A DNA stretch of 64,000 nucleotides from JABFSM01 sp963762545 (GCA_963762545.1 CAVXLC010000002.1:248001-312000); one strand, 5' to 3'. Numbered from the stretch's first letter, positions 8,556 to 18,351 are shown. Notes: generated from the sequence alone by a model not told the origin. Program-made: numbers and translations.

Positions 8556-9739
8556 GCACCGGACCCGATCTGCTCCTCACCTTCGATTTTCCGCCCATGG
8601 GCGGCGGCATTGCGCGATGGATGGCGGAGCTGGCGCTCCGCTATCCCCCCGGCGAGCTGATCGTCTCCACCGGCGCCCAGCCGGGGTCCGCCGAGTCGGA
8701 CGTCCGCTTCCCCAACACGATCGACCGGCTCGGCGTGCCGGCCACGCGGCTCAAGACGCTGCGGGGCCTCATTCTCTGGAGCCGCCGGGTGACCGCGCTC
8801 ACTGCGGAGCACGGGGTACAGTTCATCTGGTGCGGCAACATCCGGCCGGCGGCCTACCCGGCCAAGTGGGCCCGGGACCGCAGCGGGATTCCCTATGGCG
8901 TCATGGTGCACGGCGGCGATCTGCTCGCGCTCCGCCACAACTATCGGGAATCCCGCTTCAAACGGCTGGCGGCGAAGAGCCTGCTGGGGTCGGCGGAAGT
9001 GCTGGTGGCCATCAGCCGGTTCACCCACGACCTGGCCTGCGACGTCCTCCGGGACCTCGGTCTGTCCGAGCGCACCGGACGGGTGCGGGTGGTCCCCCTG
9101 GGCACCGATCCCGGGCATTTCCGGCCCGGCCTCGACCCGGGCCCGCTGGCGGCGCGCTACGGTCTTCCCCCCGGGCGATGGCTGCTGACGGTGGCGCGGC
9201 TGGTGCCGCACAAGGGCATCGACACGACCATCCAGGCGCTGGCCCTGCTCGCGGCCGGCTCTCCTGATCTCCACTACGCCATCGTGGGCCAGGGCGCCTA
9301 CCGGCCGGCGCTCGAGTCCCTGGCCCGGGAGCATGGGGTCGGAGACCGGGTGCACTTCCTGGCCGACGTGAGCGACGCCGAGCTGCCCCTGGCGTACACG
9401 CTGGCCGATGTGTACGTCGGCGTGTCGCGGCTCACGGCGCGGGACGTCGAGGGATTCGGCATCGCGCTGCTCGAGGCGTCGGCGACGGCCAAACCGGTGG
9501 TGGCGGGGCGGAGCGGCGGGATTCCCGACGCCGTGCGCGAGGGGGAAACCGGACTGCTGGTCGACCCGGAAGATCCGGCGCACCTGGCCCGCACCATCCA
9601 GGGGCTGCTGGAGCATCCGGAGCGCGCCGCCGCGCTGGGGGCGGCCGGACGCCGCGCGGTCGAATCCTTCTACAACTGGCCCCGGGTGGTGGCCGACCTC
9701 CGAGCCCTCAGCGCTACGGCCAGGTCTGCTCGGCGGTGA
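8552..9739 (+). CDS. Glycosyltransferase family 4
   Basis: A 395-aa GT-B enzyme starting at GTG 8552, overlapping the preceding stop (GTGA). N-terminal half: DLLLTFDFPPMGGGIARWMAELALR, with the acceptor-loop glycines. Donor half: LLTVARLVPHKGIDTTIQALALL and RDVEGFGIALLEASATAKPVVAGRSGGIPDAV. This is the PimB/WcaL style of GT4 and full length. Its last 26 bases overlap the 3' end of the convergent patatin gene, so the cluster ends tightly against that gene without a visible terminator. Confidence 0.88.
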   Translation: MSTGPDLLLTFDFPPMGGGIARWMAELALRYPPGELIVSTGAQPGSAESDVRFPNTIDRLGVPATRLKTLRGLILWSRRVTALTAEHGVQFIWCGNIRPAAYPAKWARDRSGIPYGVMVHGGDLLALRHNYRESRFKRLAAKSLLGSAEVLVAISRFTHDLACDVLRDLGLSERTGRVRVVPLGTDPGHFRPGLDPGPLAARYGLPPGRWLLTVARLVPHKGIDTTIQALALLAAGSPDLHYAIVGQGAYRPALESLAREHGVGDRVHFLADVSDAELPLAYTLADVYVGVSRLTARDVEGFGIALLEASATAKPVVAGRSGGIPDAVREGETGLLVDPEDPAHLARTIQGLLEHPERAAALGAAGRRAVESFYNWPRVVADLRALSATARSARR

Positions 9740-10769
9740 TGGCGTGGGTCGGGCAGACGGTGAGCAGATGGTCCCCGAGGGGAGACCACCACTGGGTTTC
9801 CGCCCGCGCCAGCGCGATGCCGTCCTGGCCCATCTCGAAGATCTCGGGCGCCCGCGCGACGCAGGCCCCGCAGCCGATGCATAACCCGCGATCCACCGTG
9901 ACCCGGACCTCGCGCTGGGGGTGGATGCCGGGGGGAAGGTTCATGATGCCGTGGGGCAGGAGATCGAGCGCCTCGTTCATGGCGCGGTAGCCTTCCTCGA
10001 TCAGATACGGCGTCCGGTTGAAGGCGAACATGGACACCCGCTCCACCCTGGGGCGCACCAGCACCACCGGCGGATCGGACCAGTCGTGCAGATGCTCCGC
10101 CGCCAGGGTCTGCATCACGATCTCGAGTCCCCGGCTGTAGGTGGCCACGAATCCCTTCCGCTCCACGCCCTTGCGCTCGACCCGGGTGCCGCCCACGTCC
10201 ACCGCCACGATGGGCACCCGGGAAATGGCGAGCGCGGCGCGCACCGGGAGATTCTCGAGAACCGCGCCGTCGATGCAGTAGCGGCCGAGGATGGCGCGGG
10301 GCGGCAGGATGCCCGGCAGGGCGCACGAGGCGAACACCGCGTCGGCCACCCGGGCGTCCTGCAGGCCGGGCAGCCCCCAGAGCACCTGCTGGCCGGTGTT
10401 GAGATCCACCGTGTTGATCACCAGGCGGCGGGTGAGCTCCCGGAAGGTGACGTCGCCCACCAGCGAGCGAATCAGATGGTCGAGCGGCTCCCGGCGGTAG
10501 ACCGCCGGGGAGAGCATCCGCTTGAGGGCCATGTCCAGGTGGGCGATGCGGAACACATCGGAGCGGACCACCTCGAGCGCCCGCTCCTCCATGATGGACA
10601 CCGGCAGCCGGCAGGCCCAGGCGGCGGCCACCAGGGAGCCCATGCTGCAGCCGATGACCGCCTGGGGCGCGAGTCCGCGCTCTTCCAGGGCCCGGAGCAC
10701 GCCGATGTGCGTGAGGCCCTTCAGCCCACCGCCGCCCAGGACCAGGTTGAACTGCGGAGATGCCGCCAT
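9714..10769 (-). CDS. Patatin-like phospholipase fused to a [4Fe-4S] ferredoxin domain
   Basis: This 351-aa protein has two parts. Residues 8-200 are a patatin lipase: oxyanion loop GGGGLKG (12-18), nucleophile elbow GCSMGS with Ser42, and the dyad Asp167 in DGAVLENLP. Residues about 290-345 are a single-cluster ferredoxin with Cys297, Cys300, Cys303 and the distal Cys339-Pro. Bacterial patatins normally lack a ferredoxin domain, so the pairing is odd. No frame break is seen between the parts. No signal peptide is seen, so it probably acts on membrane lipids from the cytoplasmic side. An alternative in-frame ATG lies at 10778. Its start is only 18 bp from the divergent aminotransferase. Confidence 0.85.
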   Translation of the reverse strand: MAASPQFNLVLGGGGLKGLTHIGVLRALEERGLAPQAVIGCSMGSLVAAAWACRLPVSIMEERALEVVRSDVFRIAHLDMALKRMLSPAVYRREPLDHLIRSLVGDVTFRELTRRLVINTVDLNTGQQVLWGLPGLQDARVADAVFASCALPGILPPRAILGRYCIDGAVLENLPVRAALAISRVPIVAVDVGGTRVERKGVERKGFVATYSRGLEIVMQTLAAEHLHDWSDPPVVLVRPRVERVSMFAFNRTPYLIEEGYRAMNEALDLLPHGIMNLPPGIHPQREVRVTVDRGLCIGCGACVARAPEIFEMGQDGIALARAETQWWSPLGDHLLTVCPTHAITAEQTWP

Positions 10770-10787
10770 GCAGAGCATATTACCCGC

Positions 10788-11966
10788 ATGACCCCCGTCT
10801 CCGCCGCCTCGGCATCCGGGTATGATGTCCGCGCCCTCAGGGCGGCGGAGTTCCCCGGCGCCGACCGGCAGATCTACCTGAACCATGCCTCGACCGGCCC
10901 GCTGCCGGAGCGGGCCCGCCGGGCCCTCGCCGCGTTCCTGCAGGACCGGGGCTTGCCCTTCCGGCTTCCCGACGAGCGGCTGCAGGCCATCCTGGCCGAC
11001 GGCCGCCAGCGGGCCGCCCGCCTGATCAACGCCGACATCGGCGAGATCGCCCTCGCCACCAACACCAGCTTCGGCCTGAACCTGGCGGCGCGCATGCTGC
11101 CGTTCGAGCCCGGCGACATCGTGCTGGTGAGCGACCACGAGTTTCCCGCCAATGTGTTTCCCTGGCGGCGGCTCTCGGACCGGGGCGTGCGGATGGAGCT
11201 GGTGCCGGTCACCGCGGCGGGCTGGCCCGACGAGGCCCGGATCGAAGCGCGGATGCAGCACCCGAAGGTGCGGGCGCTGGCCATTTCGCACGTCCAGTTT
11301 CACAATGGCTACGCCGCGGACCTGGACCGCCTGAGCCGGGTGGCCCGCGACAGCCGCACCTGGCTGGTGGTCGACGCGATCCAGGCGCTGGGACAGCTGC
11401 CCTTCGACGTCCGGAAGACGCCGGTGGATATCCTGGCCTGCGGGGCGCAGAAGTGGCTGCTGTCGCCCTGGGGGTCGGGATTCATGTACGTGCGGCGTGA
11501 GCTGGTGCCGGAGCTGGTGTCGCCGTTGGCCGGCTGGAGCGCGTTCGAGGGAACCGCCAACTACACCACGCTGTGCGATTACCACGGCGCGCTCCGGAAC
11601 GACGCGCGGCGGTTCGAGCTCATCACCCTGCCGTTTCAGGATATTTTGGGGATGACCCACGCCCTCGACCTGCTCGACGAGGTCGGGGTGGCGCGGATCG
11701 CCCGGCACCTCGAGGCCATCGGGCAGCCGGTGCTGGAGTGGGCCGACCGCCGGGGCGTGCGGGTCGTCTCACCCCGCGGTCCCCGCAGCTCGGGCATGAT
11801 CTGTCTCTCCGCCGCGGACCTCAGGGGCGGGCCGGAGGCGCTCCAGACCGCCGGCGTCGCGACCTCGGTCCGCGAGGGCGCCCTCCGGCTCGCGCCGCAC
11901 TGCTACAACACCCTCGAGGAAATGAGTCGGGTGGCCGATCTGCTCGAGGCTTCCCTGGGAGAGTAA
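10788..11966 (+). CDS. Aminotransferase class V-fold PLP enzyme
   Basis: This 392-aa protein has the class V/cysteine-desulfurase fold: the substrate-binding opening YLNHASTGPLPERARRAL, the PLP-Asp strand TWLVVDAIQALGQLPFDVR, and the Schiff-base lysine in DILACGAQKWLLSPWGSGFMYV. It resembles the group containing isopenicillin-N-epimerase-like and selenocysteine-lyase-like proteins, so the substrate is open. No free Cys sits in the loop typical of true desulfurases. It is divergent from the patatin-ferredoxin gene and four bases upstream of the HerA-like ATPase gene. Confidence 0.83.
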   Translation: MTPVSAASASGYDVRALRAAEFPGADRQIYLNHASTGPLPERARRALAAFLQDRGLPFRLPDERLQAILADGRQRAARLINADIGEIALATNTSFGLNLAARMLPFEPGDIVLVSDHEFPANVFPWRRLSDRGVRMELVPVTAAGWPDEARIEARMQHPKVRALAISHVQFHNGYAADLDRLSRVARDSRTWLVVDAIQALGQLPFDVRKTPVDILACGAQKWLLSPWGSGFMYVRRELVPELVSPLAGWSAFEGTANYTTLCDYHGALRNDARRFELITLPFQDILGMTHALDLLDEVGVARIARHLEAIGQPVLEWADRRGVRVVSPRGPRSSGMICLSAADLRGGPEALQTAGVATSVREGALRLAPHCYNTLEEMSRVADLLEASLGE

Positions 11967-11970
11967 CACC

Positions 11971-13533
11971 ATGCCGACCCTCAAAGACACGCTGGCCTCG
12001 GGCTATGCCTTCGCCGCGCCGGTCATCACCCTGGGCGGGGCCATCGACGGGGCGACCGTCGTGAAGGAACCCAAAGTCGCGATTCCCACGGCGATGATGA
12101 ACCGGCACGGCCTGGTGGCCGGCGCCACCGGGACCGGGAAGACCACGACGCTCCAGCTGATGACCGAGCAGCTCTCGGCCCAGGGCGTGCCGGTGTTCGT
12201 GGCCGACGTGAAGGGTGACGTGTCCGGCCTTGCCGCGCCGGGGGCGCGGAGCCCCGCGGTCGACGAGCGCGCCACCGCGATCGGCTCGGCCTGGGCGCCC
12301 ACCGCGTTTCCCATCGAGTTCGTGAGCCTGACCGGCAAGACCGGGGCGCAGCTCCGCGCCACCGTGGCGAGCTTCGGGCCGCTGCTGCTGAGCAAGGTGC
12401 TGGGCCTCAACGACACCCAGACCAGCGTGCTCACCCTGGTGTTCCGGATCTGCGATGACCAGCGTCTGCCGCTGCTGGATTTTGCCGACCTCCGCGCGGT
12501 CCTGAAGTTCCTCTCCGGACCGGAGGGCAAGCCGCTGCTGGCGGACATGGGGGGCATGACCACCGCCACGGTCGGGGTATTGCTGCGCCAGATCGTCGAG
12601 CTCGAGTCCCAGGGCGCCGCGCAGTTCTTCGGCGAGCCCGAATTCGACGTGCGCGACCTGCTCCACACCACCTCCGACGGGCGGGGGGTCATCACCGCGC
12701 TGGAGCTGTCCGACGCCCAGGACAAGCCCACGCTCTACTCCACCTTCATGATGTGGATGCTGGCCGAGCTGTATCAGACCCTTCCCGAGGCGGGCGACCT
12801 TCCCAAGCCCAAGCTGGTGTTCTTCTTCGACGAGGCGCACCTCCTGTTCCGGGACGCGTCGAAGGCGTTTCTCGATCATGTGGAGCAGGTGGTTCGACTG
12901 GTCCGGTCCAAGGGCGTGGGGATCTTCTTCGTCACCCAGACGCCCAAGGACGTCCCCGACGACGTCCTGGCCCAGCTGGGCAACCGGATCCAGCACGCCC
13001 TTCGCGCGCACACCCCGGACGACGAGAAGAATCTCCGGGCCACCGTGCGGACCTATCCCAAGACCGAGCTCTACGACCTCGCGGAGACCCTCACCTCCCT
13101 GGGCATCGGGGAGGCCATCGTCACGGGACTGAGCCCCAGGGGCGTCCCGACGCCGGTGGTGGCGACCCGGCTCCTGCCGCCGCAGTCCCGGATGGGGCCG
13201 CTCACCGCGGAAGAATTTCAGAAGGAGTTCGCCGAATCGGATCTGGTGCGGGAGTATGGCACCCCGGTGGACCGCGAGAGCGCCTGCGAGATGCTGGCCA
13301 AGCGGTTGGACCAGGCGGCGCCGTCCGGGCCCCAGGGCCCCGCGGGGGCCCAGCCCGGGTCTGCGCCGAGCCGGGGCGGGACCGGGAAGACTATCGGCAA
13401 AGTGGCGGCCGGGGCGCTCGCCGCGGTCCTCACCAGCAGTACCGCGCGCACCGTGGGGCGCGAGCTGGTGCGCGGAATCTTCGGAATGCTGGCGGGGAAG
13501 CCGCCCCGGAATACGACGCGGTCGCGCTGGTAG
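11971..13533 (+). CDS. HerA/YjgR-like ATPase (DUF853 family)
   Basis: This 520-aa protein matches the YjgR/DUF853 family of HerA-FtsK type ATPases. Walker A GATGTGKTT is near residue 50, the strand VFVADVKGDVSGLA follows, Walker B KLVFFFDEAHLLF is near 285, and the motif GIFFVTQTPKDVPDDVLAQLGNRIQHALRAHT has the conserved glutamine. The family is predicted to move or unwind DNA but is not well characterised. The C-terminal 70 residues are low-complexity Gly/Pro/Ala. It starts four bases after the aminotransferase stop, so the two are probably co-transcribed, though no functional link is known. Confidence 0.9.
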   Translation: MPTLKDTLASGYAFAAPVITLGGAIDGATVVKEPKVAIPTAMMNRHGLVAGATGTGKTTTLQLMTEQLSAQGVPVFVADVKGDVSGLAAPGARSPAVDERATAIGSAWAPTAFPIEFVSLTGKTGAQLRATVASFGPLLLSKVLGLNDTQTSVLTLVFRICDDQRLPLLDFADLRAVLKFLSGPEGKPLLADMGGMTTATVGVLLRQIVELESQGAAQFFGEPEFDVRDLLHTTSDGRGVITALELSDAQDKPTLYSTFMMWMLAELYQTLPEAGDLPKPKLVFFFDEAHLLFRDASKAFLDHVEQVVRLVRSKGVGIFFVTQTPKDVPDDVLAQLGNRIQHALRAHTPDDEKNLRATVRTYPKTELYDLAETLTSLGIGEAIVTGLSPRGVPTPVVATRLLPPQSRMGPLTAEEFQKEFAESDLVREYGTPVDRESACEMLAKRLDQAAPSGPQGPAGAQPGSAPSRGGTGKTIGKVAAGALAAVLTSSTARTVGRELVRGIFGMLAGKPPRNTTRSRW

Positions 13534-13571
13534 CGGTTACTGCTTGCTGACGCGCTGGGGCAGGGCGCGGG

Positions 13572-14834
13572 TCAGCCGGCGTCGATCATGGCGTAGTGTT
13601 TCTTCCCTTTCTGGAGCACGATGAAACGGCCGGCCAGCAGGTCGAAGGTGCCGAGGGACCGCTCGGCCGTCAGCTTCTCGCCGTTGATGCTATAGCCATT
13701 GCCCTGGATGCCGCGCCGCGCGTCGGCCTTGGAGGAGGCCAGGCCCGCGGCGACCAGCGCATCGGCCACCGGATACCCCCCCTCGATCTCCGCCCGCGGG
13801 ACCGATACCACCGGGACCTCGCTGGCCACGGTGGACAGGGTCAGGCGATCCGCCGCGCGAATATCGGCGGCGCCGAAGAGAATGTCGCTGGCCGCACGGA
13901 CCCCCTTCAGCACCTCGGGCCCGTGGACCCGCTCGGTCAAGTCGCCCGCCAGCAGCCGCTGCGCTTCCCGTTTGCCGGGATCGGCCCCGTGCCGTTCGAT
14001 GGCCGCGGCGATCTCCGCCACCGGACGAAACGTGAAGATCTTGAGCAGCCGCTCCACGTCCCGGTCATCGGTATTGAGCCAGAACTGGTGGAACTTGTAC
14101 GGGCTGGTCTTGGCCGGATCGAGCCAGATGTTGCCCGCTTCGCTCTTGCCGAACTTGGCTCCGGCGGCCGTGGTCAGCAGCGGGGACACCAGGCCGTGGG
14201 TCTGGGCCTGCTCGCGCCGGGCGATGAGCTCGATCCCGGCCGTGATGTTGCCCCACTGGTCGCTGCCGCCCAGCTGCAGCTCGCAGCCCTGGGCGAGGTA
14301 CAGGTGATGGTAGTCGTACGCCATCACCAGCATGTAGGCGAATTCGGTGAACGAGATCCCGGTGTCCATCCGGGACTGTACCGATTCCTTCTGCAGCATG
14401 TAGTTGACCGTGAAGTGCTTGCCGGTGTCCCGCAGGAATTCCAGCATCGAGAGCGGCCGCAGCCAGTCCGCGTTGTTGCTGAGCGAGGCCGCGTTGGGCC
14501 CCTCGAACGACAGGAATTGGGTCAGCTGTTCGCGTACCGCCGCCGCGTTGGCGTCGATTGCCTCGCGCGAGAGCATCGGCCGCTCGGCGCGCCGGCCGCT
14601 GGGGTCGCCCACCAGCGCGGTGCCGCCCCCGACCAGCAGAATCGGCCGCCCGCCGAGGCGCTGCAGCCAGGCCATGGCCATGAGGGGAACCAGATTCCCG
14701 ACGTGCAGCGAGTCGGCGGTGGGATCGAAGCCCACGTAGGCCGTGATGGGTCCCGTGGCCAGACGCTCCGCCAGGCCGGGAGTCGCGTCGTGCAGAAGGC
14801 CGCGCTCAGTCAGGATCGAGAGAAGGTCGGGCAT
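13572..14834 (-). CDS. tyrS: Tyrosyl-tRNA synthetase
   Basis: A 420-aa class I synthetase that charges tRNA-Tyr in the cytoplasm. The N-terminal Rossmann domain has the tyrosine pocket YVGFDPTADSLHVGNLVPLM, with HVGN as the HIGH motif, and GGSDQWGNI. The KMSKS loop is KFGKS near residue 230. The C-terminal S4 RNA-binding domain reads VADALVAAGLASSKADARRGI. I start at ATG 14834 rather than the in-frame TTG three codons upstream. It is convergent with the HerA-like ATPase gene and divergent from the PBP1A gene. No T-box leader is seen in the 83 bp upstream. Confidence 0.96.
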   Translation of the reverse strand: MPDLLSILTERGLLHDATPGLAERLATGPITAYVGFDPTADSLHVGNLVPLMAMAWLQRLGGRPILLVGGGTALVGDPSGRRAERPMLSREAIDANAAAVREQLTQFLSFEGPNAASLSNNADWLRPLSMLEFLRDTGKHFTVNYMLQKESVQSRMDTGISFTEFAYMLVMAYDYHHLYLAQGCELQLGGSDQWGNITAGIELIARREQAQTHGLVSPLLTTAAGAKFGKSEAGNIWLDPAKTSPYKFHQFWLNTDDRDVERLLKIFTFRPVAEIAAAIERHGADPGKREAQRLLAGDLTERVHGPEVLKGVRAASDILFGAADIRAADRLTLSTVASEVPVVSVPRAEIEGGYPVADALVAAGLASSKADARRGIQGNGYSINGEKLTAERSLGTFDLLAGRFIVLQKGKKHYAMIDAG

Positions 14835-14917
14835 TGCGGCCAATCGTAGGGCAGGGGAGGGGGGGCGTCAACGGCGCCGGGTGACCGGGAGCCGGCCATC
14901 CCTTCCGAGCCCTGCTT

Positions 14918-17062
14918 ATGTTTAGCCTCATGCCCCCGAAATTCCCCGCGCGCCTCACCCGCTGGTGGCATACTCCCCGTCGCCGACGCAACATCCTGGT
15001 CGGCTTCTGTGCGTTCATGCTGTTCAGCGCCGCCGTCCTGGCCGGGGCCTGGATGCGGGTGTGCGCCGGCGGCGCCTGTCCCTCGATCGCGGGGCTGGAC
15101 AACTACGATCCCGACCAGGCCTCCAAGGTCTACGCGGCCGACGGCCGCCTGATGACGGACTACGGACTCCAGCGCCGGACCGTGGTGCCGCTCAAGCAGA
15201 TGTCGCCGGCGGTGGCGGCCGCCTTTCTGGCGGTCGAGGACCGCCGGTTCTACCAGCACCACGGCATCGACTGGATTCGCTTCTTCGGGGCGATCAAGTC
15301 CATCCTGCTCGGCCGGAAACAGGGATTCTCCACCATCACGATGCAGCTCGCCGGCAATCTCTGGCCTGACGCCATCGACCGGACTCAGCGCACCGGCTTC
15401 AAGGGGATCTCCCGGAAGATCCGCGAATCGCGCATGGCGCTGGAAATCGAGCGGAACTACTCCAAGGACAAGATTCTCGAGCTGTACCTGAATCAGATCG
15501 ATCTGGGCAACCGCGCCTATGGCGTGGAGGCCGCCGCCCAGCGCTACTTCGGCAAGTCGGTCCGCTCCCTGAACGTGGCCGAGGCGGCCATGCTCGCCGG
15601 CCTCCCGCAGGCTCCCGCCACCTACAATCCGCGGAAGAGCCCGCGGCTGGCGGTGCGGCGCCGCAACGTGGTCATCGGCATGATGGAACAGTGGGGCAAG
15701 CTCTCCCACGAATCGGCGGAGGCGTGGAAGGCCTATCCGCTCAGCCTCTCCAGCCGGTCCGACTACAGCGGCGTGGCCGAGTACTTCGTGGAGTACGTCC
15801 GGCAGATCCTCCAGGCCCGGTTCGGCACCGATCTGTACAAGTCCGGCTTCCGCATCTACACCACCCTGGACCTCGACATCCAGCAGGCCGCGGAGCGCGC
15901 CCTCGAAACCCAGCTCCAGAACATCGAAGACGGCGGCACCGGCCCCTACACCCACAAGACCTACCGGCAGTACCTCGACCAGCGCACCGACGCCACCCCC
16001 GATCCGAACGGCGAGCCGTTCAGCCCCTACCTGCAGGGAATGATCGTGACCCTGGACGCCGATTCCGGATACATCCGGGCCATGGTGGGCGGGCGCGACT
16101 TCGACGACAACAAGTACAACCGCGCCACCCAGAGCCTGCGGCAGGCCGGCTCCACCTTCAAGCCGTTCGTCTATGCCGCCGCCATCCGCGCCGGGATCCC
16201 GCTCTCGTCCATCTGGGAGGACTCGCCGGTCTCCGTCGAGATCCCCGATCAGCCAACCTGGGAGCCCAAGAACTACGACAGCAAGTTCGAAGGTATGATG
16301 ACGATGCGCCACGCCCTGCGTCAGTCCCGCAACACGGTGGCGGTGAAGGTCGGCCTCAAGGTGGGGGAAGAGGCGGTCATCGCCGAAGCGGCCAACTTCG
16401 GACTCACGACGCGGATTCCCGCGGTTCCTTCGATCTTCATCGGATCGGCCAGCGTCTCTCCCATCGAGATGGTGGGCGCCTACACCGGCTTCGCCAACCT
16501 GGGCGTGCTCACGGCGCCGTCGGCCATCCTCCGGGTCGAGGACCGCGACGGCAACATCGTGTGGAAGCCGGAGATCCGGCAGAAGCGGGTCATGGACAAG
16601 GAGCATGCCTGGCTGATCCTGGACGGCCTGCGCGATGTGGTGCGCCAGGGCACCGCCACCGGAGTGTTCAGCCGGGCGGGGCTGCTCAACCTGCCGGCGG
16701 CCGGGAAGACCGGCACCACCAACGACGGCATGGATGTCTGGTTCATCGGGTTCACCCCCGATCTGGTGACCGGCATCTGGATGGGCTTCGACAAGAAGAC
16801 CAAGATCAAGGCCAACGCCCAGGGCGGACTGCTCGCCGCGCCGGCCTGGACCATGATGATGAAGGAAGTGTACGAGCGGCGCCGGATCCCGGCGGCGTGG
16901 GGCATGCCCGACGGCGTCATCCAGGCCGACATCGACGAGAGTACCGGGATGCTCGCGACGCCGTTCTGTCCGCGCATCAACGTGATTCGCGAGTACTACT
17001 TCCCCGGCACCGAGCCGACCGAGCGCTGTGCCCTGCACAGTCCCTTCCGCGGCGGGTGGTGA
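14918..17062 (+). CDS. mrcA: Penicillin-binding protein 1A (bifunctional class A PBP)
   Basis: This 714-aa peptidoglycan synthase is anchored by one N-terminal membrane segment (about residues 28-48). The GT51 transglycosylase domain has the catalytic glutamate in AVEDRRFYQHHGIDW (Glu107), then GFSTITMQLAGNLW and the KDKILELYLNQIDLGNRAYG signature. The transpeptidase domain carries STFK (near 411), SRN (near 470) and KTGT (near 597). All catalytic motifs are present and length is normal. An ATG at 14930 could also be the start. The gene overlaps the amidohydrolase downstream by four bases (GTGA). Confidence 0.95.
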   Translation: MFSLMPPKFPARLTRWWHTPRRRRNILVGFCAFMLFSAAVLAGAWMRVCAGGACPSIAGLDNYDPDQASKVYAADGRLMTDYGLQRRTVVPLKQMSPAVAAAFLAVEDRRFYQHHGIDWIRFFGAIKSILLGRKQGFSTITMQLAGNLWPDAIDRTQRTGFKGISRKIRESRMALEIERNYSKDKILELYLNQIDLGNRAYGVEAAAQRYFGKSVRSLNVAEAAMLAGLPQAPATYNPRKSPRLAVRRRNVVIGMMEQWGKLSHESAEAWKAYPLSLSSRSDYSGVAEYFVEYVRQILQARFGTDLYKSGFRIYTTLDLDIQQAAERALETQLQNIEDGGTGPYTHKTYRQYLDQRTDATPDPNGEPFSPYLQGMIVTLDADSGYIRAMVGGRDFDDNKYNRATQSLRQAGSTFKPFVYAAAIRAGIPLSSIWEDSPVSVEIPDQPTWEPKNYDSKFEGMMTMRHALRQSRNTVAVKVGLKVGEEAVIAEAANFGLTTRIPAVPSIFIGSASVSPIEMVGAYTGFANLGVLTAPSAILRVEDRDGNIVWKPEIRQKRVMDKEHAWLILDGLRDVVRQGTATGVFSRAGLLNLPAAGKTGTTNDGMDVWFIGFTPDLVTGIWMGFDKKTKIKANAQGGLLAAPAWTMMMKEVYERRRIPAAWGMPDGVIQADIDESTGMLATPFCPRINVIREYYFPGTEPTERCALHSPFRGGW

Positions 17063-18351
17063 GGCCCCTCCGGCTTCGCGCCCGCTGGGCCGTCCCGATA
17101 GACGCCGCCGTCATTCCCGACGCCGCGATCCTGATCGGCGCCGACGGCCGCATCGCGGCGGTCGGTCCCGACGCGGCGGTCCCCACCCCCGAGGGCGCGG
17201 AGTCCCGCGACCTGGGCGACGCGATCCTCATTCCCGGCCTCGTCAACGTCCACACCCATCTCGAGCTCACCGGATTCGAGGACCTCACTCCCGACCGGGA
17301 GTTCCGCGACTGGATCCTCGCCATCCGGGAGCGCAAGCAGCGGCGGAGCCCCGAGGAATTCCTCGCCGCCGCCCGGGACGGCATCCGGGACTGCTGGGCC
17401 GCGGGCATCACCACGGTTGCCGACACCGGCGACTCCGGCGCGGTGGTTCGTGCCCTGGCGGAGCTGGGCGGGAGCGGGATCGTGTACCAGGAGGTGTTCG
17501 GGCCGCATCCCGGACAGCTGGAGGAGAGCGCCGCGGGCCTGGCGGCCCGGGTCCAGGCCCTCCGGCCGTTCGCGCGGGGGCGGCTCCGGCTCGGCGTTTC
17601 GCCCCACGCGCCGTACACCGTGAGCGGTCCGCTCTACTCCCGGGTGGCGGCGTGGGCCCGCGGCGAGGGACTCCCGATGGCCATGCACATCGCCGAATCG
17701 CCGGCCGAGAGCGAATTCGTCACCCGGGGGACCGGACCCTTCGCGGAGGCGTGGAACGCGCGGGGCATCCCCCCCCTCGGCGACGTCAGCCACCGGCCGG
17801 GTCCGGCCCACGCGGCCGGCTTCCCGCTCTCCCCGGTCCAGTGGCTCGACCGGCACGGGGTGCTGGGCCCCGGCACGCTCTGCATCCATGCGGTTCAGCT
17901 TTCCAGCCCGGACATCGCCACCCTGGTGGCGCGCGGAGCGACGGTGGCGCACTGCCCGGTGTCCAATGCGCGGCACCGGCACGGCGCCGCGCCGCTCGGA
18001 TCGCTCCTCTCCGCCGGCGTTCCGGTCGGCCTGGGCACCGATTCGGTGGCCAGCGTCGGGTGTCTCGATCTCATGGCCGAAGCCCGCGCGGCGCGCCGGC
18101 TGGCCGGGCTCGCGGCCGAGCCGGCCCTCGCGCTGGCCACGCTGGACGGGGCACGGGCCATCGGTCTCGAGGCCGAAATCGGAAGTCTCAAATCGGGCAA
18201 ATGGGGCGACGTGACGGTCCTCGCCCTGCCTGGCGGGGTGCCGGGCCGCGAACCCGGTCCCGCGGAACAGGTGCTGGCCTCGGTCCCCGGCGATACCCTC
18301 CTGACCGTGCTCGCCGGTCGGGTGGTCTACGCCCGGGAACCCCGTGCTTGA
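17059..18351 (+). CDS. Amidohydrolase family protein (MtaD/ATZ-TRZ-type deaminase)
   Basis: A 430-aa metal-dependent hydrolase starting at GTG 17059, coupled to the PBP1A stop. The TIM-barrel motifs are LVNVHTHLELTGF (metal HxH), RLGVSPHAPYTVS, MAMHIAESPAESEF (metal His), CIHAVQLSS (metal His) and GLGTDSVAS (metal Asp). This set matches S-adenosylhomocysteine/methylthioadenosine/guanine deaminases and aminofutalosine deaminase. Which nucleoside or other amine it deaminates cannot be told. The C-terminal composite beta domain (GKWGDVTVLALPG) is present, so it is full length. Confidence 0.87.
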   Translation: MRPLRLRARWAVPIDAAVIPDAAILIGADGRIAAVGPDAAVPTPEGAESRDLGDAILIPGLVNVHTHLELTGFEDLTPDREFRDWILAIRERKQRRSPEEFLAAARDGIRDCWAAGITTVADTGDSGAVVRALAELGGSGIVYQEVFGPHPGQLEESAAGLAARVQALRPFARGRLRLGVSPHAPYTVSGPLYSRVAAWARGEGLPMAMHIAESPAESEFVTRGTGPFAEAWNARGIPPLGDVSHRPGPAHAAGFPLSPVQWLDRHGVLGPGTLCIHAVQLSSPDIATLVARGATVAHCPVSNARHRHGAAPLGSLLSAGVPVGLGTDSVASVGCLDLMAEARAARRLAGLAAEPALALATLDGARAIGLEAEIGSLKSGKWGDVTVLALPGGVPGREPGPAEQVLASVPGDTLLTVLAGRVVYAREPRA

